From: Methylobacterium sp. C25
GTDB taxonomy: Bacteria; Pseudomonadota; Alphaproteobacteria; Rhizobiales; Beijerinckiaceae
Assembly: GCF_021352225.1 (NCBI RefSeq)
Contig: NZ_JAAUVI010000001.1
Span: 964,191-1,028,190 of the forward strand
Direction of reading: 5' to 3'
DNA: 64,000 nt
Shown here: positions 43,506-52,297 of the stretch, in pieces
Position numbering within the stretch: position 1 is the stretch's first letter
Layout of the letters: the number at the start of each line of letters is the position of its first letter
Notes under the pieces: model-generated
The model's database searches: none
Told to the model about the DNA's origin: nothing
Seen by the model: the letters and a program-made list of their open reading frames with translations, nothing else
Program-made: the position numbers and the translations under genes

Positions 43506-44006
43506 TCACCGCTCGCTGCGCTTGCCGAGGGAGGTCTCGGACCCTTCGGCCTTAGGTACAGGCTTGCCGTCCTTCCCCTCCTGCCAGCGGCCTTGCGCTT
43601 TCAGGGCGTCGGCGACCTCGCGCGGCATGTAGGATTCGTCGTGCTTGGCGAGCACCGTATCGGCGCGGAAGGTGCCGCCGGCATCGAGCATGCCCTCCGT
43701 GACGACGCCCTGCCCTTCGCGGAACAGGTCGGGCAGCAGGCCCTTGTAGTGCACGGGGATGGTGCCCTTGGTGTCGGTCACCGAGAAGTCGACGGTCTGG
43801 TCGGGGCCGCGCTTCAGCGAGCCGTCGAGCACGAGTCCACCAAGCCGAAAGCGCACGCCCGGCGCGACACCCTGCGCGGCGACTTCTGCCGGCGAGCGGA
43901 AGAAGACGATCGAGCCGCTCATCTGCCAGAGGATCAGGCCGACCGCGACGGCGAGCACGGCGCCACAGGCGGCGATCAGGGTCAGGCGGCGGCTCTTGCG
44001 GGTCAC
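43506..44006 (-). CDS. ccmE: Heme chaperone CcmE (CycJ)
   Basis: A 166-residue membrane-anchored periplasmic protein with one N-terminal helix ([18 protein letters not shown]) and an OB-like domain. Heme is bound covalently at His122 of [10 protein letters not shown], with Tyr126 as axial ligand. The C-terminus is a charged disordered tail. The order ccmI-ccmE-ccmF-ccmH equals the rhizobial cycHJKL operon. Confidence 0.95.
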   Translation of the reverse strand: MTRKSRRLTLIAACGAVLAVAVGLILWQMSGSIVFFRSPAEVAAQGVAPGVRFRLGGLVLDGSLKRGPDQTVDFSVTDTKGTIPVHYKGLLPDLFREGQGVVTEGMLDAGGTFRADTVLAKHDESYMPREVADALKAQGRWQEGKDGKPVPKAEGSETSLGKRSER

Positions 44007-44151
44007 GTGTTTCGTCCCAGGGCGCCGGCGGGGCGCAGCGAGCGCGCGGGCCTTGGCGTCGTTCTAAAGTGTTGGGTCCGGTTTCCGACGCCCACGCCGC
44101 CGGGTCAAGGTTTCGCGCCGGGACCTATTGTCAGGGGGGAGGGCGCCTTCC

Positions 44152-45783
44152 TCAGCGCCCGACGGCGGCGGTCTTGAGGCTGAGATCGCGCGCAAGGCCG
44201 TCGAGGCGCTCGATCGCGCTCCTGTCGGCGCCGAGCGCCATGCGCGCTCTGTCGAGCGCACTGGCCGCGGCCTGGCGGTCGCCGAGGGCGCTGTAGGAGC
44301 GCACCAGCCGCATCCATTCGTCGGCGCTGCCGCCTTTGGCGGAAAGACGCCGGTCGAGCCCGGCCACCATGCCGCGGATCGCCTTCTCGCGCTCGGCCGG
44401 CGGCATTGCTTGGATGGCGGCGGTCGAACCGCTCGCCGGTGCGTCGGTCGTGGGAGCACCCGAGGGCATCATGGCCGGGGCAGCCGCATCGGGTTTCGGT
44501 GCGGGGACCGCCTGAGCCGGCTTGGCGGCGGAGCCGGCATCACCCTGCCGCCCCGGCTCGGCGAGATCGAGATCTTTGGCTTCGGCCTCGAGCCGGCCGC
44601 GGCCTTCCGCATCGTCGGCGAGGGCGGTGCGGCCGCGTGCCAGGGCGTCACGCGCCTTGTCGCGCTCGCCGAGGACACCGTAGGAGCGCACGAGCTTCAC
44701 CCAATCCTCGGCGCTGCCGCCATGCTGGCTCAGACGCCGGTCGAGGCCCTCGACCATCCCGCGGATCGCGGCGATGCGCTCGCTCGGCGGCAGGGATTGC
44801 AGGCCGGCGGCCGGGCTCTGGGCAGGCTTGGCCGCATCAGATTTGGCCGCATCAGATTTGGACTCGTCGGGTTTCGGGCTCGCGGCCTTGGCATCCGCCT
44901 CGGCCTTAGAGGGCTCGGTGGGCGGCGCCTCCCCTTTCAGGCGAGCGAGATTCTGACGCACGAGGCCCATCCAGGGAGCGTCCTGGGGGCCCTGTGCGGC
45001 GAGGGCTTCGAGGCGCGTGGCAGCACCGCCCGGATTGCCGGCGAGTTCGTCCGCCCGCGCCAGGTAGAATTGCGGCTTGGCTGACTTCGCGTCGAGTACG
45101 AGGGCGCGCTCGAACAGCTTGCGCGCGTGCGGCGACACGGCGCCCTCGCCCGCCGCGACCAGCGCCTCGCCCCAGTTCGAGAGCCGCTCGGGATCTTCAC
45201 CCTGGAGGCGAAGCACCTGCTCGTAGGCGCGGGCGGCATCGTCGAAACGGCCGATGCGCATGTAGACCGGGGCGATGACAGCCCAGCCGCGGGCGTCGTT
45301 CGGGTTGCTGGCGAGCTTCGCCTCGACCTGGGCGATCGCCTTCATAACGCCCTCGCCCCCCTGCTGGACGACCTTGCGGTCGGCTTCGGTCTGCGAGGGA
45401 AGGTTCGGGGAGCCGTAGAGCCCGTAGACGACCAGTGCCACCAGCGGGACGGTGGAGAGGGCGAAGGCGGAAGCCGCGCGGCGCTGGCGCAGATGCGGCT
45501 CGGCGATCGGGCTGGCCTCCTCCGTGCGGCCTTCACGGCTCGCGCGCAGCAGGCGGCGGGCGGCCTCGGTGCGGGCGGCCTCCGCCTCGGATGGGCCGAT
45601 CAGGCCACGACCGAGATCGCGCTCGATCTCGGCGAGCTGGTCCTCGTAGAACGTGGTCTCGGTGGCGAGCCCGGCCTCCGCCGCGCTGTCCTGCTCGGCC
45701 TTGGGCCGACGGGCCAGCGGCCACAGCAAGGCGAACACGGCCGAACCCGTCATGATCGCCAGGATGAACCAGATCGCCGTCAT
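44152..45783 (-). CDS. ccmI: Cytochrome c biogenesis protein CcmI (CycH)
   Basis: A 543-residue protein that holds apocytochrome c for the heme lyase. An N-terminal transmembrane helix (AIWFILAIMTGSAVFALLW) and cytoplasmic loop precede a second helix near residue 115. A periplasmic TPR region (ARGWAVIAPVYMRIGRFDDA; LSNWGEALVAAGEGAV) and two further related C-terminal repeats follow, each containing a MVxGLDRRLS and VRSYxxLGxR pattern. A Lys/Ala/Ser linker with SDAAKSDAAK separates them. The C-terminal part is longer than in typical CcmI and internally duplicated. Confidence 0.88.
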   Translation of the reverse strand: MTAIWFILAIMTGSAVFALLWPLARRPKAEQDSAAEAGLATETTFYEDQLAEIERDLGRGLIGPSEAEAARTEAARRLLRASREGRTEEASPIAEPHLRQRRAASAFALSTVPLVALVVYGLYGSPNLPSQTEADRKVVQQGGEGVMKAIAQVEAKLASNPNDARGWAVIAPVYMRIGRFDDAARAYEQVLRLQGEDPERLSNWGEALVAAGEGAVSPHARKLFERALVLDAKSAKPQFYLARADELAGNPGGAATRLEALAAQGPQDAPWMGLVRQNLARLKGEAPPTEPSKAEADAKAASPKPDESKSDAAKSDAAKPAQSPAAGLQSLPPSERIAAIRGMVEGLDRRLSQHGGSAEDWVKLVRSYGVLGERDKARDALARGRTALADDAEGRGRLEAEAKDLDLAEPGRQGDAGSAAKPAQAVPAPKPDAAAPAMMPSGAPTTDAPASGSTAAIQAMPPAEREKAIRGMVAGLDRRLSAKGGSADEWMRLVRSYSALGDRQAAASALDRARMALGADRSAIERLDGLARDLSLKTAAVGR

Positions 45784-45961
45784 TCGACCCTAAAAAGCCT
45801 TTCTTGGCGTCCCACGGAAAGGCTGTGACGCACCGCTTGCCGATGCATCATCCCCGAGGGCGGCGTAGCCCGTCGCAGGATGATGTCGTGAAGACGCGCG
45901 AACCCGTTCGTGCCGCGCTAGGCGGCTTAGCACAGCTCCGTACGATCGTAACGGCGACCGA

Positions 45962-47374
45962 CTAACGCTGGGCAGCGCCCATCGGCGCGTCCCCCGGCAC
46001 CTCGAGCACCGCGCGCAGCCCCCCGAGCGCCGCGGCCTCCAGACGAAAGCGCCCGCGATAGAGGGCGGCGAGGTCGGCGACGATCGACAGGCCGAGGCCG
46101 GAGCCCGGCTTGCTCTCGTCGAGTCGCCGCCCGCGGGCGAGCACGGCCGCGCGGTCCTCCTCGGGCAGGCCAGGGCCATCATCCTCGATGGTGATCAGCA
46201 GCCGGGCGAAATCCTGCTCGGCGACGGGGGCGGCCGCGATGGCGACGCGCCCGTTCGCCCATTTCGAGGCGTTGTCGACGAGGTTGCCGACCATCTCCTC
46301 GAAATCCTGCTTCTCGCCGCGGAAGCGCAGGCCCGGCGGAACGCGCACCTCGTAGGCGATGTCCTTGTCGCGATAGATCTTTCCGAAGGTGCGCACGAGG
46401 CCGGCCAGCGCTGGCTCGATCTCGGTGGAGGTGCCGAGCGTGCCGGCGAGCGCAGCGGCGCGCGCCCGGTCGAGGTGGTAATTCACCTGATCGCGCATCA
46501 CCGCGGCCTGCTCGCGGATCTTTTCGGCCAGCTCCGGCGGCGCGTCGCTCGATCCGACCTCGTTGACGATGATCGAGAGCGGCGTCTTCAGCGCGTGCGC
46601 GAGGTTGCCGACCTGGGTGCGCGCACGCTCCAGGATCTCGCGGTTGGTATCGATGAGCAGGTTCGTCTCGCTGGCGAGCGGGGCGATGTCGTGGGGATAT
46701 TCGCCCGGGATGTGGTCGGCCTCGCCACGGCGGATGGCACCGAGCGCCGCGCGCAGCCGCTTCAAGGGCGCAAGGCCGAATCGGATCTGCAGGAGGGCCG
46801 TCAGCGCCAGCGACAGGCCGAGCAGGCCGAAGGTCACGGAGAGTGAGAAGCGGAATCGGTCGACATCGTTGACGATCTCATCGGCGGGGCCGGCGACGCG
46901 GACGGTGTAGCGCCCATCCTGGCCGACATCGACGTCGCGCTCGACGATGCGCAACAGCCGGTCGTCCTGGCCGTGGCCATAGCCCTGGCGGATCTGGCCG
47001 ATCGTCGCGGCGCCGGCCTTGTCGGGGCCCTTCAGCGGCACGCCGACGAGAGAGCGGGACTGGCGCAGGTCGCGCGGCTTCGCATCCGGATGGCCGACCT
47101 GCCAGTACCAGCCCGAGAGTGGCAGGTCGAAGCGCGGATCGCCGAGCGCGAAGGAGCGCGCCTCCGGATCGGGGCTGACGAGATCGGTGGCGAGGTTGTT
47201 GGCATAGACCAGCAACCGACTGTCGAAGCTGCGCTCGGTGTTCTCGCGGTAGAGCGTTGTGAGGATCCAGGCGGCGATGACCAGGATCGCCGCGCTCGAC
47301 AGCAGCGCCGAGACCGCGAGGCGCACGCCGATCGAGCGGCGGCGCATGGGCAGCCAGGAGAAGCGGTCGGTCAT
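45962..47374 (-). CDS. Sensor histidine kinase (FeuQ/PhoQ-like)
   Basis: A 470-residue membrane kinase. It has two transmembrane helices (residues 19-42 and 178-198) around a periplasmic sensor region, a HAMP linker, phosphoacceptor His260 in NLAHALKTPLSIIVNE, and an ATPase domain with LVDNASKWANG (N box), IEDDGPGLPEEDR (G1) and GSGLGLSIVADLA (G2). The partner regulator lies just upstream. In rhizobia the feuPQ pair also neighbours cycHJKL, so this is probably FeuQ. The signal is not evident. Confidence 0.9.
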   Translation of the reverse strand: MTDRFSWLPMRRRSIGVRLAVSALLSSAAILVIAAWILTTLYRENTERSFDSRLLVYANNLATDLVSPDPEARSFALGDPRFDLPLSGWYWQVGHPDAKPRDLRQSRSLVGVPLKGPDKAGAATIGQIRQGYGHGQDDRLLRIVERDVDVGQDGRYTVRVAGPADEIVNDVDRFRFSLSVTFGLLGLSLALTALLQIRFGLAPLKRLRAALGAIRRGEADHIPGEYPHDIAPLASETNLLIDTNREILERARTQVGNLAHALKTPLSIIVNEVGSSDAPPELAEKIREQAAVMRDQVNYHLDRARAAALAGTLGTSTEIEPALAGLVRTFGKIYRDKDIAYEVRVPPGLRFRGEKQDFEEMVGNLVDNASKWANGRVAIAAAPVAEQDFARLLITIEDDGPGLPEEDRAAVLARGRRLDESKPGSGLGLSIVADLAALYRGRFRLEAAALGGLRAVLEVPGDAPMGAAQR

Positions 47375-47416
47375 GATGTCAGGAGCCGGTCGCGCACGAC
47401 GCGCTGGCGGACGACG

Positions 47417-48094
47417 TCACCCCTGCCCTTTCGTCTGCGCCCCATCGATCAGGTAGCCGAGCCCGCGCACGGTCTGGATCAGATCCACCGCGAGCTTCTT
47501 CCTGAGCCGCCCGACGAAGACCTCGATCGTGTTGGAATCGCGGTCGAAATCCTGGTCGTAGAGATGCTCGGTCAGCTCGGCGCGCGAGACCACGCGGCCG
47601 GTATGGTGCATCAGGTAGGAGAGCAGCCGGTATTCGTGGCTCGTCAGCTTCACCGGGTTGCCGTCGACGAAGACGCGGCCGGAACGGGTGTCGAGCACCA
47701 CGGGGCCGCAGGAGATCTGTGAGGTGGCATGGCCGGCGGCGCGGCGCAGGATGGCGCGCACCCGTGCCATCAGCTCCTCCATGTGGAAGGGCTTGGTGAC
47801 GTAGTCGTCTGCGCCGGCATCGAAGCCGTCGACCTTGTCCGACCAGCGGTCGCGGGCGGTGAGGATGATGACGGGGGTTTTCACTCCGTTCCGGCGCCAG
47901 TTCTGGAGCACGGTGACGCCGTCTGTCTTGGGTAGGCCCATGTCGAGGATGATGGCGTCGTAGGGTTCGCTCTCGCCGAGGAAGCCGCCCTCCTCGCCGT
48001 CGAAGGCCGTGTCGGCGACGTAGCCCGCCTCCTCCAGCGCCTTCACCACCTGCCGGTTGATATCCCGGTCGTCCTCGACGACGAGCAGACGCAC
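47417..48094 (-). CDS. OmpR/PhoP-family response regulator (FeuP-like)
   Basis: A 225-residue regulator. The receiver domain has phosphoacceptor Asp51 in LDMGLPKTDGV and the Thr/Lys pair in ILTARDR and VTKPFHMEEL. The C-terminal winged helix contains LTSHEYRLLSYLMHHTGRVV and SNTIEVFVGRLRKKL, followed by IQTVRGLGYLI. GTG 48094 has GAGGGG eight bases upstream. It should be phosphorylated by the adjacent kinase; its targets may include the exported PepSY-like gene immediately upstream. Confidence 0.92.
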   Translation of the reverse strand: MRLLVVEDDRDINRQVVKALEEAGYVADTAFDGEEGGFLGESEPYDAIILDMGLPKTDGVTVLQNWRRNGVKTPVIILTARDRWSDKVDGFDAGADDYVTKPFHMEELMARVRAILRRAAGHATSQISCGPVVLDTRSGRVFVDGNPVKLTSHEYRLLSYLMHHTGRVVSRAELTEHLYDQDFDRDSNTIEVFVGRLRKKLAVDLIQTVRGLGYLIDGAQTKGQG

Positions 48095-48141
48095 CTCAGT
48101 GACCCCTCGTTTGGCGCCGCAGCGATCGCGGCACACTCACG

Positions 48142-48504
48142 CTATTGTCCATGCACTTGCCCGGACTGGGCGTCCACCATCACCTGCACGAACCGGCCGT
48201 CGCGCCGCAACGCCGTGAGCACGTAGACGAGCCCGGCCTCCTGCTTGCACAGGCTGGCGCGCTGAATCTCGGCGCGAGGATAGACGTTTCGGGCAGCGCG
48301 GATCGCTGCAAACGGCGCGATCACCCGCTTCTCGGCCACGGATTCGCGCATGTCGGCAGGCGACAGGCAGCTCTCGATCCGGGCAACCGGCTGAGCCTTG
48401 GCGGGGGCCGGTTCCTCGGACTCCTCGGCGAACGTGCCGACGGCGCCCGTCGCGATCACCGCGACGGCTGAGACGGCAAGCAGCAGGGCGAGCGCGTGAT
48501 GCAT
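48142..48504 (-). CDS. Exported PepSY-like protein
   Basis: A 120-residue periplasmic protein with a signal peptide (MHHALALLLAVSAVAVIATG) and a PepSY-like domain: AIRAARNVYPRAEIQRASLC, then GLVYVLTALRRDGRFVQVMV and DAQSGQV. Excellent AAGGAG five bases before ATG 48504. It is upstream of and co-oriented with the two-component genes. Small PepSY proteins near PhoP/FeuP systems often modulate the sensor, which I infer here. Confidence 0.8.
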   Translation of the reverse strand: MHHALALLLAVSAVAVIATGAVGTFAEESEEPAPAKAQPVARIESCLSPADMRESVAEKRVIAPFAAIRAARNVYPRAEIQRASLCKQEAGLVYVLTALRRDGRFVQVMVDAQSGQVHGQ

Positions 48505-48703
48505 GGTGGCTCCTTGTCGAGCCGAGGCACTGAATACGTGCTGAATGGCTTGTGCAGGCCGTGTTGGGGGGTGTTGCATCCAGTTGCGCCAAATGGCCGG
48601 CGCCGAGCGTTGGGGGCCTGGCGCGAGACTGAACATAAGGTCGGGCACTCGCATCGGTTCCATGAGGCGGGCCGTCGCGCCCCGCCTCGTCCGAGCCGGG
48701 CGG

Positions 48704-48940
48704 TCAGGCATCCGCGCCGAGGCGCTCGGCGAGGCGGGTGAGATTTGCCCTGAGCGCGATGCTCGCGAGATCCTGCAGGTCGACATGGTCGAGCGCGGCC
48801 TTTCGCAGCGTCTGGACCGAGAGGTCGAAGGTGCTCCGCGCCGCATGCAAGCGGATGATCGCCGCCGCGCCCCTCGTCCGCGTGCGGCCGCGTCCGCGCT
48901 CCGATGCGCTTGAACGCGGATTCGCGAAGGACAGGGGCAT
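48704..48940 (-). CDS. Hypothetical small protein downstream of the lysis genes
   Basis: A 78-residue basic protein. The N-terminal half is Arg/Ala-rich (ERGRGRTRTRGAAAIIRLHA); the C-terminal half is helical (DHVDLQDLASIALRANLTRL). ATG 48940. No signal peptide or recognised domain. It is the last minus-strand gene of the phage-like block, close behind the spanin-like protein, so it may belong to that operon. Confidence 0.45.
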   Translation of the reverse strand: MPLSFANPRSSASERGRGRTRTRGAAAIIRLHAARSTFDLSVQTLRKAALDHVDLQDLASIALRANLTRLAERLGADA

Positions 48941-48972
48941 GTCGAGGATCTTCCGGTTGGGACTGCGTGCGG

Positions 48973-49326
48973 TCAGGCCTTGCCGACGAGCCGTATCTCG
49001 TTGATTCGACGCAGAATCTCGTCGAACTTTTCCCGCGAGCGCTCGTCACTGCGATCGACGCCGCGGGCGATCTCGCTGGAGAGGCGGGTGAGATCCTCGA
49101 GCACGCGCGTGCGGCTTTCCAGGGCGGCCGCGACGGCGGCGTTGGTCTGCGAGGCTCGTTCCAGGGCCGTCGCTGTGGTGCCGGTCTCCTCGATCCGGGC
49201 CTCCAGCGCCCGCAGGTTCTCGCGGTGCAGGTGAAGGCAGGCCAGCCCGAGCAGCACCGCGACGATCCAGCCGGTGCCGCCGGCGCTGAACAGCAGGCGG
49301 ACGGCCTCCAGGGCGATAGCGTCCAT
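48973..49326 (-). CDS. Membrane-anchored coiled-coil protein (spanin-like)
   Basis: A 117-residue protein with one N-terminal transmembrane helix (GGTGWIVAVLLGLACLHLH) followed by a long charged helix, about residues 33-112, with heptad character (LRALEARIEETGTTATALER; DERSREKFDEILRRINEIRL). This is the architecture of inner-membrane spanins or related lysis accessory proteins. There is no sequence signature, so the assignment rests on topology and on its position behind the lysozyme and holin-like genes. Confidence 0.6.
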   Translation of the reverse strand: MDAIALEAVRLLFSAGGTGWIVAVLLGLACLHLHRENLRALEARIEETGTTATALERASQTNAAVAAALESRTRVLEDLTRLSSEIARGVDRSDERSREKFDEILRRINEIRLVGKA

Positions 49327-49344
49327 GGCGGCCTCCGGGGTTTG

Positions 49345-49851
49345 TCAGATGGCGGTTCGGCGGTTGAGGACGGCATCGAGGCCGGGCACCAACGTGTTGC
49401 CGGCATTGGCCGCCGCCTCCAGCGGCAGGTTGCGGAAGATCTTTTCGGCGATCCCGGTGGGGCCACCGGCTGCCTCGATGAGCCAGGCCGGGGCCTGATC
49501 GAGCGCCCGTTGAACCGCCTGCGCGATCACCGCCGATCCGACCGGGATGGTCAGAGACTTGCCGCGTACGGCCCCCGAAACGGCGTTCATGGCGTAGTCG
49601 GCGGCGTTGCGGACCAGTCTTTCGACCAGCGCGGTTGTGACGAGGAAGCGCAAGGGCCCGGCCATCCGCGCCGCAGCGGCGCTCGCCGCGGTCACGGCCA
49701 GTGGGATCAAGACGGCGCCGAGCGCCTGCGCCCCGGTGGTGACGGCGTCGCCCCAATGCACGGTGACATCCGTGTCGGCGGCAGAGGCCGCTAGGCAGCC
49801 GGCGGCGAGCAGGGCGGCGGCGAGGCCGAAAGCGGACGCGGTTCTGGTCAT
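49345..49851 (-). CDS. Holin-like membrane protein
   Basis: A 168-residue protein with a cleavable-looking signal (MTRTASAFGLAAALLAAGCL) and at least one further hydrophobic segment (ALGAVLIPLAVTAASAAAAR). A helical Ala-rich tail includes LVERLVRNAADYAMNAVSGA. The long-tailed phage holin class has a similar layout, but no motif proves it. It lies 29 bases after the lysozyme gene. The Cys of AAGCLA could also be a lipobox, making it a lipoprotein. Confidence 0.5.
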   Translation of the reverse strand: MTRTASAFGLAAALLAAGCLAASAADTDVTVHWGDAVTTGAQALGAVLIPLAVTAASAAAARMAGPLRFLVTTALVERLVRNAADYAMNAVSGAVRGKSLTIPVGSAVIAQAVQRALDQAPAWLIEAAGGPTGIAEKIFRNLPLEAAANAGNTLVPGLDAVLNRRTAI

Positions 49852-49880
49852 GGTGATCTCCTCGGGGTGAAAGCGAGGGT

Positions 49881-50426
49881 TCAGGCGCTCAGGCGTTGCC
49901 AGAGACGGGCGAGCAGGCTCGGCGGCGGGCGCGATGCGGCTGCGGCCGGCAGCGCGATGGGGCGCGGGTCGGTCCGGCGCGCCTTCGGCGGCGCGGTGGC
50001 GTAGGACGTGCGGAACTGGTCCTGCTCGGCCTGCCGGCGCGACAGGATCTCCGGTGGCTTCCTCCAGGCGAGGATCGCCGCGGCGCAGCCCTCACGGTCG
50101 CCGACATTGAGCAGGCGCAGGAAGCTCGACCTGCGAAAGGCATCGACGCCGATGTTGAAGGCGATGGAGATCAGCGCGTCCCGCTCGTGATCGGCGATCG
50201 GGACGGTGATGCAGGACAGGATTGGCAGCGCGTGCGAGGCGAGATCGTCGAGGAAGAAGGCATCGGCTTGCGCCTGCGTGATGCTCTGGCCGAGCCTGAC
50301 CCCCTTCGTATGTCCGTAGCCGATGGTCGGCACGCCGACGCTGTCGCGATAGGCCTTCAGCCGCACGCCTTCGCGCGCCTTCAGCACCGCGATGCCGAGC
50401 GGCGTCATGATCGCGGATGCGGTCAT
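49881..50426 (-). CDS. GH24 lysozyme (phage-type endolysin)
   Basis: A 181-residue muramidase. The T4-lysozyme active site is complete: Glu19 in KAREGVRLKAYRDSVG, Asp28 and Thr34 in VPTIGYGHTKGV, with the exact 9- and 6-residue spacings. ISIAFNIGVDAFRRSSFLRLL continues the fold. No signal peptide is present, so release into the periplasm needs a holin, such as the neighbouring gene. The C-terminal 40 residues are Pro/Ala/Arg-rich. It is co-oriented with the GTA-type tail genes upstream. Confidence 0.93.
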   Translation of the reverse strand: MTASAIMTPLGIAVLKAREGVRLKAYRDSVGVPTIGYGHTKGVRLGQSITQAQADAFFLDDLASHALPILSCITVPIADHERDALISIAFNIGVDAFRRSSFLRLLNVGDREGCAAAILAWRKPPEILSRRQAEQDQFRTSYATAPPKARRTDPRPIALPAAAASRPPPSLLARLWQRLSA

Positions 50427-50532
50427 GCTCAGTCTCCGTGATGTCGAGGGAATTGCGAGAGCGGAAAAAGACTTCCGAAATCTTCGGGCAACACGAGCGG
50501 GTTACGCAGGTGGCTTGATCGGGAGGAAGCCG

Positions 50533-50655
50533 ATGACGCCTGAGGACAAGCGGTGGGACCGCGCCGTCTGGTCGCTCGATGCCGCCGTGGCTGTAATCGT
50601 GGCCAGCCTCTGCCTGATGCTGTGCATGCTGGTGGGCCTGCGCTGGATCGGCTGA
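50533..50655 (+). CDS. 40-residue single-pass membrane microprotein
   Basis: ATG 50533 is preceded by GGGAGGAA four bases away, a strong ribosome-binding site. The product MTPEDKRWDRAVWSLD leads into one hydrophobic helix (AAVAVIVASLCLMLCMLVGL) and ends RWIG. It is on the plus strand between the minus-strand DUF2793 and lysozyme genes. Size and topology would suit a small holin or antiholin, or a regulator of the lysis genes; none of this is shown by sequence. Confidence 0.6.
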   Translation: MTPEDKRWDRAVWSLDAAVAVIVASLCLMLCMLVGLRWIG

Positions 50656-50668
50656 GGCCGCGGAAGGC

Positions 50669-52258
50669 TCACGCCATCTGGCGGCCGGCGAAGAGGGAAT
50701 CGCTCGCCGCGACGTATCCATCCGCGCCCGTGAAGCGGACGAAGACCTCGACCGTATCGCCGGCGGTTAGCTTCAGGGCCGAGGACAGGCCGAGTGTGGT
50801 GACACCGTCGACGAGCGTACCGGTCGCCGCGGCACGTCCCCTGCCTGCAGCAGCACCGTTCCGATAGAACTGAGCCTCGAAAGCGATCGGCGCATTGCTG
50901 CCATTGGCCTTGAAGGCCAGAGCAGCGTCGAATCCGTAGAGCCCGGCCTCCGGGACCACGAAGCAATTGCTTCCGGCCGAGAAGGCGCCCTGGTCATTGC
51001 TGTCGGCGCTGTTGAACTGGATCTTGGTCCAGGCGGCGGCCGGGATATAATTGTCGAAATTGGTCGCGGCGGCGAACTTGGCGAAGTTGTTGATCCGCAT
51101 CCAGGCCGTGCCGGTATGCCATTTCAGGGCCGTGGCGGTGCTGTCGGCATAGATCTGGCCGAGGGCGAGACCGGTGGACGGGGCCGAGGCGAGAGGCGCC
51201 AGCCTCACCGCGCCGTTGGCCTCGACGGAAAAGACTTCTGCGCTGGCCGTGGAGCCGGCCGGCGTCGTCCGAACCGCGGCCCGCGTGCCCTGAGCGCCAT
51301 CCGTCCAGGCCTCTGCCGCGAGGAACGACAGCTCGGCCCGCGCAGCCCCGCCATAGCCGGTGGCGCCCCGGCCAAAGGCCGCGATCTGGCCGAGCATCGC
51401 CCCGCTCGCCAAAGCGGACGGCTCGACCGCCGTCCCACCGGCTGCCCGGAAAGCAACCGCTCCACTCGCGCCAAAGCCGTCAAGCGTGAGCCGGGCCGGC
51501 TGCCCGTCGGCACCGGTGACGCGCAGGACGGTCTGCGTCGGGGCGTCCGGCAGCGTCCCTGCATTGGCGCTCACCTCGAGCGGAGCGTCGATCCGCGTCA
51601 GGGTCAGATGCCCGGTCGCGGCGGAAGCCGAGAGTGCCGTCAGGAAACTCGCCCCGTCGGGTGAAACCTTCAGGACGACATCGTCCGAGCCGAGGGTGCC
51701 GAAGAGCGCCCGCGTCGAGAACCCGGTCTGGAAGGCCAGCGCGGCATCCCTGGCAGCCGCCTGCTTGTTCAGCGCGAGACGGAGATGGCCGGAGCCCGGC
51801 GTCGCGTCGTCCCAGGAAAAGAGAGCGGCGTCGGATTTCACCGCGAAGCGGTTCGTCGCGTCGGGGCTCGTTCCGATGCCGAGCCGAGCGAGGCTCTCGA
51901 TCGCGGACAGGCTGACCCTGAGGCTGCTCCAGGCGGTGCCGGAGAAGACGTAGAGATCGGCCTCGTCGACCAGATAGGCGAGCCAGCCTGGCCGGGGCGC
52001 GGCACCGACCCAGATGCCGTCCTCGTAGCGCACGACCTGGCCCGAGAGTCCGGCCCAGGCCCCCGTCGGGCTCGCCGCGGCGATGAGATAGCGATCCCCC
52101 TCAGCCGGATCGGCTGGCGGGACCGACAGATCCTTGTCGAGGCAGGCGAGTTGCACGAGCGCATCGAGGGCAGCGAGCGCCTCGTTGTGCGTGACGTGCT
52201 TCTGCGCCTGGGCCGCCGCGAGCAGCGGCAAGCTAAGACGGGGCGTGGTGTCCGCCAT
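50669..52258 (-). CDS. DUF2793 tail-fibre-like protein with C1q-like C-terminus
   Basis: A 529-residue protein. The DUF2793 domain occupies residues 1-110 (LSLPLLAAAQAQKHVTHNEA; VVRYEDGIWVGAAPRPGWLA). A central beta-rich repeat region follows. The last 130 residues look like a C1q/TNF jelly roll: NYIPAAAWTKIQFNSADSND, YGFDAALAFKANGSNAPIAF, then GDTVEVFVRFTG. It follows the host-specificity gene directly. A trimeric receptor-binding fibre is a reasonable inference. Confidence 0.8.
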   Translation of the reverse strand: MADTTPRLSLPLLAAAQAQKHVTHNEALAALDALVQLACLDKDLSVPPADPAEGDRYLIAAASPTGAWAGLSGQVVRYEDGIWVGAAPRPGWLAYLVDEADLYVFSGTAWSSLRVSLSAIESLARLGIGTSPDATNRFAVKSDAALFSWDDATPGSGHLRLALNKQAAARDAALAFQTGFSTRALFGTLGSDDVVLKVSPDGASFLTALSASAATGHLTLTRIDAPLEVSANAGTLPDAPTQTVLRVTGADGQPARLTLDGFGASGAVAFRAAGGTAVEPSALASGAMLGQIAAFGRGATGYGGAARAELSFLAAEAWTDGAQGTRAAVRTTPAGSTASAEVFSVEANGAVRLAPLASAPSTGLALGQIYADSTATALKWHTGTAWMRINNFAKFAAATNFDNYIPAAAWTKIQFNSADSNDQGAFSAGSNCFVVPEAGLYGFDAALAFKANGSNAPIAFEAQFYRNGAAAGRGRAAATGTLVDGVTTLGLSSALKLTAGDTVEVFVRFTGADGYVAASDSLFAGRQMA

Positions 52259-52297
52259 CGGAGGGGCTCCGTGTGTGTGGTAGAATGAGCGGTGGTT

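Noticed and set aside
44815..44870. Direct repeat in ccmI (GCCGCATCAGATTTGG twice)
   Set aside because: It is an in-frame duplication encoding SDAAKSDAAK in a disordered linker; not a mobile or regulatory element.
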